From positions 8,444,867-8,508,866 of the forward strand of contig NC_084760.1 of the NCBI RefSeq assembly GCF_028858725.1: a DNA stretch of 64,000 nucleotides, written 5' to 3'. Both the position numbers and the translations under genes were made by a program. Positions 60,701 to 64,000 of the stretch are shown here, one piece after another; position 1 is the stretch's first letter; every line of letters starts with the position of its first letter. The stretch comes from Colius striatus (taxonomy: Eukaryota; Chordata; Aves; Coliiformes; Coliidae). The notes beneath the pieces are model-generated. The model did no database searches. It saw only the letters and a list, made by a program, of their open reading frames with translations, and had not been told where the DNA came from.

Positions 60701-63305
60701 AGTTGTCAAAGCTCACCCTCGCTTCATGTTGTTTGCTACACAGAATCCTCCAGGACTCTATGGTGGCAGAAAGGTCTGTATAATCTCTTTCTTTGAGTAG
60801 CTATGACTCTAAGGAATGAATCTCTCCTGTACATCGAAGTGAAACGTGAAAACTTTCAGATGTGTAGCACAGTAGAGAGTTGAGGTGACTGTGGATTAAC
60901 TTTCCCTACAGCTGGGTTCTGTTTCGGTTAGTTGCTTGTTTTGCAGGTAACAAAGTTTTAGTTCATTTTGAGTAGTTGGGATTTAAGTGTTTTACTGAAT
61001 TGGAGTTAGTGTATTTTGTACTTGACTCAGCATTTCTTTCTCAAAGTTACTGGAGAAGAGATTGGACTTAGGCTATTGGTGTCTATTTTATACTGTTTTT
61101 GGATGGGATAGTTAGTTTACTTCATAGTGACTGGTATAGTGTTCTGATTTGGATTTGTGACCAAAACAGTGCTGATTACACAGAAATGTGTTATTACCAA
61201 GCACTGTTTACATGATGTCAAGGCTTCTCCCACTGCACTGCCAGTGAGTAGGTTAGGAATGCACAAGAAGCTCGGAAGGGACACAGCTGGGACAGCGGAT
61301 CCCAACTGACCAAAGGTATATTCCAGAACATATGATGTTATGCTCAGGAATAAAAACTGGGGGGAGAAAGAGGAAGACACGTGTGTGCAGTGTTTGTTTC
61401 CCCAAATAACCAATGCACACAATGAAGCCCTCTTTTCCTGGAAGTAGCTGAACACTTGCCAGCTGATGGGAAGTGGTAAACGCATTCCTCATTCTGCTTT
61501 TCTTGTGCATGCAGCTTTTGCTTTACCTATGAAAGTTTTCTCACTTCTTCCTATTCTTTCCCATTGTAGGGGGAGGAGTAAGCAAATACCTGGTTGGTGC
61601 TTAGCTGCCTACTGTGGCTAAAACACATCTTTTAAAGCTCTCGACCTCATCCAGACTGTCTCTTTTCTTTCAATGCTTGCATGTATGTGTGATTTGTATT
61701 TCCTTGGAGATACGTAGGAGAAGATATATGACATGAGGAATACCAAAGGAAAAAGTTCAAGCAATGGTGTGTTCTCCTATTTTAGGTTTTGTCCAGAGCC
61801 TTCAGAAATCGTTTTGTGGAACTGCATTTTGATGAACTGCCAAGTGCTGAACTGGAAACCATCCTTCACAAGCGATGCAGTTTGCCACCTTCTTATTGCA
61901 GCAAGCTTGTTAAAGTCATGTTAGACCTGCAAGTATGAGAGTCTTTTCTCTTTTCTTTTTTGTAGAAGACATGCAAATGTTATTTCATCACAAAGTAATA
62001 GAAATCCTTTTGAGAGGCAAAGAATTGATGGAGAAGACCTCACCAAAGTACTTAGTTGAGAGTACTCTAGATAGGGAATATAATAGTATAGATCTAGTAC
62101 TATAGAAAGTGGAGAAAGTGATGTCAGATTTGAGGGAAAGCTACCAGCAAAAGAACTAATAACCAAAGGCCTTGGGATTTGATATGTAGAGTAATCCCCT
62201 TACTCTAGATCCAGACTCCATTGTTGGATTTGTGGCTGTCTCTGGCTCATGCTAAATTTGATGTTATTTTTCAGAAAGCTTTTTGGATGTGTTTTGACAC
62301 ACCTGTGTTTAACAGGCATTTAACACTTAGCATGTAGCTAACGCTTTCTTGTATTTAAAAGCAGTTGCAACAGCACAAACCAGAGCACGCTTCAAAGTGC
62401 TAATATACATTTTTATGTAGAACCTAAAGTTTAGCTTGGATTTTGTTGTATTCCAGATAGTATTTTCTTCTAAATGTTTTATTCATTATTTTGTACCTGA
62501 TACCTATCAAATATCTACTTAAAGGCAGTTTGAGGTTGGTAGTCCTGAGTGTACTAGACTTGTGAGGGTGTTTTTCTCCATGCAGTTAGTTTGGAGAAGT
62601 TTCACATCAGCGAGCTCTGATTAGCTTTGCTTTTAGGCATTCAGACAGGTTCATAACAAATAGCTCACATTTTGTTCTTATGACAGTCTTACCGCAGGGG
62701 TTCAACAGTGTTTGCTGGGAAACACGGGTTCATTACCCTGCGGGATCTGTTTCGTTGGGCTGAAAGGTACAGACTGGCAGAACAGCTAGAGAAGGACTAT
62801 GACTGGCTCCAGCACTTGGCAAATGATGGTGAGCCCTGCTACATTAGGTTTTTAAAGTGTCTGTGGAATCACTTTCTAACTGTAGCTCTTAAGTGTGAGT
62901 TTTTGTTGCTGGTCAACCAGACAGTAATTGCTTTCCCTCTCCCTCTCTTTTCTAGGTTTTATGCTTCTGGCAGGCAGAGTCAGGAAACAGGAGGAGGTAG
63001 ATGTTATTCAGAGTGTCCTTGAAAAACACTTCAAGAAAAAACTAGATCCTGAGGCCCTCTTCTCAGGGGAAAGCATCAAAAAGCTACTTGGTGAGTTTTC
63101 TAGAAGGACCAAGCTGGTAGTTTTCTAGATGTGACTGAAGCTGATGGATTGTTTTGTGTTGTGCAGCTAAATCCTCCACAAGGATGTCAGTGATGGACAG
63201 AGATTTTAACCATATTGTCTGGACTCGAGGGATGAGGAGACTTGCTGTTCTGGTGGGACGAGCCCTGGAGTTTGGTGAACCAGTCCTGCTGGTGGGAGAC
63301 ACTGG
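27675..63305 (+). CDS. MDN1: MDN1 (midasin), N-terminal 29 coding exons; gene runs off the window
   Basis: Midasin (yeast Rea1) is a nuclear, dynein-like ATPase with six linked AAA modules. It strips assembly factors from pre-60S ribosomal particles. Twenty-nine exons, all GT-AG, join in frame to about 1,381 codons; human midasin has about 5,600 residues, so roughly a quarter is present. P-loops are visible at residues 318-325 ([11 protein letters not shown]1), 666-673 ([11 protein letters not shown]2) and 1073-1080 ([11 protein letters not shown]3). Walker B segments are at about 386-393 (WILLEDID), 821-827 (WILLDEI) and 1136-1142 (WIVLDEL). AAA4 starts with LLVGDTG at the last exon edge. 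The stalk, the D/E-rich region and the MIDAS domain lie outside. The start at 27675 has a good Kozak context (A at -3, G at +4). A second in-frame ATG lies 9 bases further on. Confidence 0.97.
31249..31931 (-). mobile_element. CR1 LINE with a long open ORF2 end
   Basis: The reversed tail is degenerate (CATAGAATGGGCTGGAAGGG). The minus strand then keeps a frame open over almost the whole copy (about 31421-31931), with [20 protein letters not shown] and [19 protein letters not shown]. This suggests a fairly recent insertion. It lies in MDN1 intron 1, antisense to the gene. Confidence 0.93.
33111..33187 (-). mobile_element. Very short CR1 3' end
   Basis: These 77 bases hold only the tail TCATAGAATCATAGAATGG and the conserved hairpin region down to GCAGAAGCAGGTC. 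This is an extreme 5' truncation in MDN1 intron 1. Confidence 0.9.
33504..33730 (+). CDS. MDN1: MDN1 exon 2
   Basis: This exon covers residues 34-109, from [20 protein letters not shown] to DHPDVLP, with a CGTTTAG acceptor and a GTGAGT donor. It belongs to the N-terminal domain ahead of AAA1. The next intron (33731-34694) holds one CR1 3' end. Confidence 0.95.
34092..34474 (-). mobile_element. CR1 LINE 3' end
   Basis: The sequence runs from ATCATGGAATCATAGAATGG to CTAAACAGCCCCAGTTCC. It lies in MDN1 intron 2, antisense to the gene, about 220 bases before exon 3. Confidence 0.92.
34695..34919 (+). CDS. MDN1: MDN1 exon 3
   Basis: This exon encodes [20 protein letters not shown], then the strongly conserved [19 protein letters not shown] and the [20 protein letters not shown] block. 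The donor is TTG|GTAAGT. The next intron (34920-36363) holds a CR1 at 35261-35761. Confidence 0.95.
35261..35761 (-). mobile_element. CR1 LINE 3' end with internal deletions
   Basis: The tail TCATAGAGTCATAGAATGG is followed by a hairpin region joined directly to GAAGACTCAATACCCTCCC. A piece of the 3' UTR around GCAGAAGCAGGT is missing. It ends at TTCTTGATGCC. It lies in MDN1 intron 3. Confidence 0.9.
36364..36471 (+). CDS. MDN1: MDN1 exon 4
   Basis: This exon encodes [20 protein letters not shown] and the [17 protein letters not shown] segment of the N-terminal domain. Only 79 bases of intron separate it from exon 5. Confidence 0.95.
36551..36743 (+). CDS. MDN1: MDN1 exon 5
   Basis: This exon covers residues 220-284, including [20 protein letters not shown] and [19 protein letters not shown], and ends at EEQ|GTACGT. 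About a dozen residues found before AAA1 in the human protein appear to be missing at this junction. The next intron (36744-38761) holds only an AGAT-type microsatellite near 37,670-37,702 that I can recognise. Confidence 0.93.
37667..37702 (+). repeat. AGAT-type microsatellite
   Basis: A short imperfect run of ATAGATAGAC and AGATATAT units lies in MDN1 intron 5. No gene content. Confidence 0.6.
38762..38974 (+). CDS. MDN1: MDN1 exon 6 (AAA1 P-loop)
   Basis: This exon covers residues 285-355. It carries the AAA1 Walker [10 protein letters not shown] at 318-326, then [11 protein letters not shown] and [12 protein letters not shown]. The following intron (38975-40836) contains the well-preserved CR1 at 39766-40429. 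Confidence 0.96.
39766..40429 (+). mobile_element. CR1 LINE, well-preserved ORF2 end
   Basis: The sequence starts at AGAGGGAGACCTGGGAGTCC and ends at CCACTACCATTTTA. One frame stays open from the element's start to its natural stop at 40359 (about 197 codons), with [20 protein letters not shown] and [19 protein letters not shown]. It lies in sense in MDN1 intron 6, about 400 bases before exon 7. Confidence 0.94.
40837..40968 (+). CDS. MDN1: MDN1 exon 7 (AAA1 Walker B)
   Basis: This exon has 44 codons, from [20 protein letters not shown] to [15 protein letters not shown]. The Walker B acidic pair appears as Glu-Asp instead of Asp-Glu. The next intron (40969-42320) has a CR1 at 41081-41330 and a 60-base CR1 tail at 41862-41924. 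Confidence 0.95.
41081..41330 (-). mobile_element. CR1 LINE 3' end, second subfamily
   Basis: The sequence AGAATCACAGAATCTTAAGG and CTCAAAAGATCATCCAGTCC resembles the 7565-8208 subfamily. It lies in MDN1 intron 7, about 110 bases after exon 7. Confidence 0.88.
41862..41924 (+). mobile_element. CR1 tail fragment
   Basis: About 60 bases from GCAGGGGGATTGGATGATCT to the tail CATTCTGTGATTCTATG. This is extreme 5' truncation, in MDN1 intron 7. Confidence 0.9.
42321..42424 (+). CDS. MDN1: MDN1 exon 8 (AAA1)
   Basis: This exon encodes [20 protein letters not shown] and then [15 protein letters not shown], the region around the sensor-1 strand of AAA1. The donor is AG|GTAGGC in phase 2. The next intron (42425-43009) shows no recognised element. 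Confidence 0.95.
43010..43124 (+). CDS. MDN1: MDN1 exon 9 (AAA1)
   Basis: This exon encodes [20 protein letters not shown] followed by [18 protein letters not shown]. The 2.5-kb intron after it (43125-45601) contains a truncated ERVL-like LTR, a CR1 and a small tandem duplication. Confidence 0.95.
43751..43984 (+). mobile_element. ERVL-like LTR, 5' part, cut by a CR1
   Basis: The sequence starts TGTCCTGGTTTCCACTGGGA and continues with CTTCCTAGTAACTGGTACAG and GAAGCTGGGAGGGAGCATGG. This is the 5' half of the widespread avian ERVL-type LTR. It stops where a CR1 begins at 43989. I do not see a convincing continuation on the far side. Confidence 0.8.
43989..44575 (-). mobile_element. CR1 LINE
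   Basis: The reversed tail TCATAGAATCGTAGAATGG runs to CTTCTTGATGCATCCCA. An ORF2 end is open over about 85 codons on the minus strand. It abuts the truncated LTR at 43751-43984. It lies in MDN1 intron 9. Confidence 0.93.
44570..44619. repeat. Two tandem 23-base copies at a CR1 edge
   Basis: ATCCCATGTCACTTATTTCA(TAC) occurs at 44570-44592 and again at 44597-44619 (period 27). The first copy overlaps the 5' edge of the CR1 (CATCCCA), so the duplication seems to have formed at or after insertion. Confidence 0.7.
45602..45795 (+). CDS. MDN1: MDN1 exon 10
   Basis: This exon covers residues 473-537: [20 protein letters not shown], a variable Ser/Glu-rich part, then [11 protein letters not shown]. 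It ends in phase 2 at AAG|GTTATC, a donor weak at +3 and +5. The frame stays open for 29 more codons after the donor. The next intron (45796-46898) holds an old CR1 piece at 46180-46363. Confidence 0.92.
46180..46363 (-). mobile_element. Old CR1 LINE fragment
   Basis: The sequence TCACTGAACCATGTCCCTCA, CTTTTAAATACCTCCAGGCA and GGCAGCCTGTTCAGTG matches an old CR1 subfamily in reverse, without a clear tail. It lies in MDN1 intron 10. Confidence 0.75.
46899..46980 (+). CDS. MDN1: MDN1 exon 11
   Basis: This exon encodes [20 protein letters not shown] and AVNIFQE, as in human DLLNWCNRIAHSFDSS...LNIFQE. The donor GAG|GTGCGG is weak, but phase and homology demand it. The next intron (46981-47659) shows nothing recognisable. 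Confidence 0.92.
47660..47755 (+). CDS. MDN1: MDN1 exon 12
   Basis: This exon has 32 codons: [20 protein letters not shown] and [12 protein letters not shown], then a GTATGT donor. It links AAA1 to AAA2. The next intron (47756-49687) contains the 986-bp solo LTR. Confidence 0.95.
48479..49464 (-). mobile_element. Solo LTR of an endogenous retrovirus, 986 bp
   Basis: The element begins TGTCCTGGTTTAG and ends CTAAACCAGGACA, perfect 13-base inverted ends in TG...CA form. It is flanked by the 5-base duplication ACCCA (48474-48478 and 49465-49469), the size expected for ERVL-type integration. Minus orientation is inferred from a TATA-like CTATTTAG (reverse of 49306-49313) and an AATAAA (reverse of 48637-48642) in the right order. 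No internal retroviral genes are present, so it is a recombined single LTR in MDN1 intron 12. Open frames inside it look accidental. Confidence 0.82.
49688..49800 (+). CDS. MDN1: MDN1 exon 13
   Basis: This exon encodes [20 protein letters not shown] and [17 protein letters not shown], the segment leading into AAA2. The donor is AAAG|GTAGGA, phase 2. The next intron (49801-50984) holds a CR1 at 50063-50683. Confidence 0.95.
50063..50683 (+). mobile_element. CR1 LINE
   Basis: The sequence runs from AGCAATGTGCCCTCGTGGCC in ORF2 to the tail CCAGTCTATGATTCTATGA. The ORF2 end is shifted by small deletions. It is in sense in MDN1 intron 13. Confidence 0.93.
50985..51133 (+). CDS. MDN1: MDN1 exon 14 (AAA2 P-loop)
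   Basis: This exon encodes [20 protein letters not shown] and [20 protein letters not shown]. The AAA2 Walker A GETGTGKT is at about residues 666-673. It ends in ITG with a GTAAGT donor, and a short intron of 100 bases follows. Confidence 0.97.
51234..51294 (+). CDS. MDN1: MDN1 exon 15 (AAA2)
   Basis: This small exon encodes [20 protein letters not shown], one of the most conserved stretches of midasin. Phases 1 and 2 flank it. The intron after it (51295-51751) shows nothing recognisable. Confidence 0.95.
51752..51963 (+). CDS. MDN1: MDN1 exon 16 (AAA2 insert)
   Basis: This exon encodes [20 protein letters not shown], then [20 protein letters not shown] and [12 protein letters not shown]. 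It is an AAA2-specific helical insert. The donor is CTG|GTGAGA. The next intron (51964-53468) holds a CR1 3' end at 53014-53162. Confidence 0.95.
53014..53162 (+). mobile_element. CR1 LINE 3' end, second subfamily
   Basis: The sequence GGATGAGTTCCTGTGTGACC, TAGGTGGTCCTGCTCTG and TTAAGATTCTGTGATTCTGT places it with the 7565-8208 and 41081-41330 copies. It lies in MDN1 intron 16. Confidence 0.9.
53469..53572 (+). CDS. MDN1: MDN1 exon 17 (AAA2)
   Basis: This exon encodes [20 protein letters not shown] and [14 protein letters not shown], ending in phase 0 at GAG|GTACTT. The next intron (53573-54559) shows no recognised element. Confidence 0.95.
54560..54704 (+). CDS. MDN1: MDN1 exon 18 (AAA2 Walker B)
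   Basis: This exon encodes [20 protein letters not shown], with the Walker B Asp-Glu at residues 825-826, then [20 protein letters not shown]. The donor ACAG|GTGCTG is weak. The next intron (54705-55447) contains an antisense ERVL-like LTR remnant. Confidence 0.95.
54948..55225 (-). mobile_element. Diverged ERVL-like LTR remnant, antisense
   Basis: GACCCCAACCAGCAACTAAG, GAAGAGCAAAAGCAAGAAAA and TTTGGAAGACAAAAATCCCC fit the reversed 3' half of the same LTR family seen at 61089-61627. It is strongly diverged, and its far edge is uncertain. It lies in MDN1 intron 18. A 105-codon open frame here is not a gene. Confidence 0.6.
55448..55544 (+). CDS. MDN1: MDN1 exon 19 (AAA2 sensor and arginine finger region)
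   Basis: This exon encodes [20 protein letters not shown] and [11 protein letters not shown]. The Asn in ACMNP fits sensor 1, and the Arg residues of GIRNRF (completed in exon 20) fit the arginine finger. The next intron (55545-57106) holds a CR1 at 56151-56457. Confidence 0.95.
56151..56457 (+). mobile_element. CR1 LINE 3' end
   Basis: The sequence runs from TGGTGTCAGGAGGTTGGGGC to the tail CCATTCTATGATTCTGTGA. It is in sense in MDN1 intron 19. Confidence 0.92.
57107..57220 (+). CDS. MDN1: MDN1 exon 20
   Basis: This exon encodes [20 protein letters not shown] and [17 protein letters not shown], the end of AAA2, with a GTAAGT donor. The next intron (57221-57607) shows nothing recognisable. 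Confidence 0.95.
57608..57755 (+). CDS. MDN1: MDN1 exon 21
   Basis: This exon encodes [20 protein letters not shown] and [19 protein letters not shown], the conserved AAA2 lid region. It ends SLYE with GTGATT as donor, which is weak at +4 and +5. Confidence 0.94.
57925..58035 (+). CDS. MDN1: MDN1 exon 22
   Basis: This exon has 37 codons: [20 protein letters not shown] and [17 protein letters not shown], donor GTAGGT. The following intron (58036-58850) shows no recognised element. Confidence 0.95.
58851..59002 (+). CDS. MDN1: MDN1 exon 23
   Basis: This exon encodes [20 protein letters not shown] and [18 protein letters not shown], leading into AAA3, donor AAG|GTAAAT. The next intron (59003-60023) holds a CR1 at 59411-59980, whose end lies only about 40 bases before exon 24. 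Confidence 0.95.
59411..59980 (+). mobile_element. CR1 LINE close to an exon
   Basis: The sequence runs from GCAAGAAGAGTGTGGCCAGC to the tail CATTCTGTGATTCTGTGATA. ORF2 is open for 79 codons. It ends about 43 bases before MDN1 exon 24, so its tail may neighbour the branch point. Confidence 0.93.
60024..60202 (+). CDS. MDN1: MDN1 exon 24 (AAA3 P-loop)
   Basis: This exon encodes [20 protein letters not shown], with Walker A GETSVGKT at 1073-1080, then the invariant [20 protein letters not shown]. The donor is AAG|GTGAGT. The next intron (60203-60564) shows nothing recognisable. Confidence 0.97.
60565..60773 (+). CDS. MDN1: MDN1 exon 25 (AAA3 Walker B and sensor 1)
   Basis: This exon encodes [20 protein letters not shown], with the Walker B Asp-Glu at 1140-1141, then the [13 protein letters not shown] and [20 protein letters not shown] blocks. 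The donor AAG|GTCTGT is unusual at +3. The next intron (60774-61785) contains an almost complete, diverged ERVL-like LTR. Confidence 0.95.
61089..61627 (+). mobile_element. ERVL-like solo LTR, nearly full length, diverged
   Basis: From TACTGTTTTTGGATGGGATA through GAAGCTCGGAAGGGACACAG, GATGTTATGCTCAGGAATAA and AAAACTGGGGGGAG to GTGCTTAGCTGCC...GCTAAAACACA, the order matches the avian ERVL-type LTR from 5' to 3' end. The terminal TG/CA ends have decayed, so age is high. It lies in MDN1 intron 25. No internal retroviral sequence is present. Confidence 0.75.
61786..61932 (+). CDS. MDN1: MDN1 exon 26 (AAA3 arginine finger region)
   Basis: This exon has 49 codons: [39 protein letters not shown]. 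The Arg of FRNRF fits the arginine finger. The next intron (61933-62686) shows no recognised element. Confidence 0.95.
62687..62828 (+). CDS. MDN1: MDN1 exon 27
   Basis: This exon encodes [20 protein letters not shown] and [20 protein letters not shown], the AAA3 lid, donor GTGAGC. A 127-base intron follows. Confidence 0.96.
62956..63090 (+). CDS. MDN1: MDN1 exon 28
   Basis: This exon encodes [20 protein letters not shown] and [20 protein letters not shown], donor GTGAGT. A very short intron of 76 bases follows. Confidence 0.96.
63167..63305 (+). CDS. MDN1: MDN1 exon 29 (start of AAA4), last exon in window
   Basis: This exon encodes [20 protein letters not shown] and [12 protein letters not shown]. 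The intron interrupts the AAA4 Walker A motif after GDT-G in phase 2. The rest of the window (63306-64000) is intron with no recognisable element; the next exon is outside. Confidence 0.95.
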
Positions 63306-64000
63306 GTAACCTTACTTTTTATGATGGAGTTCTTCATGGTGCCTCACCAGCCACTGAGTTAGACACAAAATGATTGTGTGGGCCTCAGTACTGCTTTCAC
63401 CTGGGACACTTTAAGCCTCTGTGATGGCAGACTTGCTACTGTTGTTATTCAGCGTTTTCTTTTGAGAGGAAGCAATTGCATCTGTTCCTATACAGATCTT
63501 TAACTATGTGTAACTACATAGAAATTCTATAGAAAGTAGTAAAACCGAAAGCAGCTGATTTCTGTCCCTGCCTTTCACTAGGTGCCCCGTGCCTTGCTGA
63601 AGAGGCTGCTTTTGGGGAATAGTGGCATTTTTCTGTTGGAGAGCACATTTGCTTTACATATTTGAAGAGCTGGAATATAGCCTTGCTACTACTTCTCTCA
63701 CCCCCCCCTCCCACCTCATATGCTGTGAAAAGAAAGTTGTGGAAGTAGGTGCTGTCTGCTCCTGTGCTGGTTCCACGTTTGGAAAGTAAATCTTTGTAGG
63801 AGAGAAGAAAAATGCAAGAAAATGGAGAAGGAAAATTCTCTTAAGTAATAAATGAGAATGCTAGGTACTTGGCAGTTGATTTTCTCAGACTTAGGCCTGG
63901 TCTAGACCTGTCTCATCTCCAGTTCAGTGAAATGTTAGGCTAGCTAAATGCCTCTGGGGACAGGCTGAAATAGATTCGATTTTTGAACCTGTAGATACTG

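Noticed and set aside
1..64000. tRNA, rRNA, snoRNA or microRNA genes
   Set aside because: I looked for tRNA boxes and C/D or H/ACA box patterns in the introns and found none I could support by reading. Infernal and tRNAscan runs would be decisive.

Overview
The window is vertebrate nuclear DNA, almost certainly from a bird. It carries two spliced protein genes arranged head to head. It also holds about two dozen CR1 LINE fragments with the avian-type CR1 3' end (tandem 8-mers of the ATTCTATG/ATTCTGTG kind), and several endogenous-retrovirus (ERVL-like) LTRs of a type common in bird genomes. CR1 covers very roughly one sixth of the window by my own tally. That is high for a bird and would fit a CR1-rich lineage such as woodpeckers or hornbills, but this is inference, not identification.

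Left part (about 125-25,367, minus strand): CASP8AP2 (FLASH). I could assemble nine coding exons from splice sites and reading phase. They run from the start codon at 25,340 to the stop at 743 and give a continuous frame of 2,010 codons plus stop. Two giant exons (11,190-13,702 and 4,545-7,485) hold most of the protein. Small upstream exons encode the N-terminal coiled coil, and the last two exons encode the C-terminal SANT/Myb-like module. One AATAAA signal at 144-149 is a good candidate for the transcript end.

Centre (about 25,950-28,120): a GC-rich CpG island between the two genes. It has GC boxes, two E2F-like sites and two converging ZNF143-type (ACTACA..TCCC) motifs just upstream of MDN1, and no TATA box. 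It is best read as a shared bidirectional promoter.

Right part (27,675-63,305 and beyond, plus strand): MDN1 (midasin), the giant dynein-like AAA ATPase of 60S ribosome maturation. Twenty-nine coding exons join in a continuous frame of about 1,381 codons. They cover the N-terminal domain, AAA modules 1 to 3 complete and the first residues of the AAA4 P-loop. The rest of the gene lies beyond the window. The introns carry most of the CR1 copies, a 986-bp solo LTR with a clean 5-bp target duplication, and three older ERVL-like LTR pieces.

Both genes serve basic growth functions: histone mRNA processing and S-phase progression for CASP8AP2, and ribosome assembly for MDN1. A shared proliferation-type promoter makes sense. 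I found no tRNA or rRNA gene, no CRISPR array and no evident new biological system. The most unusual items are a CR1 nested inside another CR1 with an apparent target duplication, the solo LTR with 13-bp inverted ends, and the paired ZNF143 motifs.
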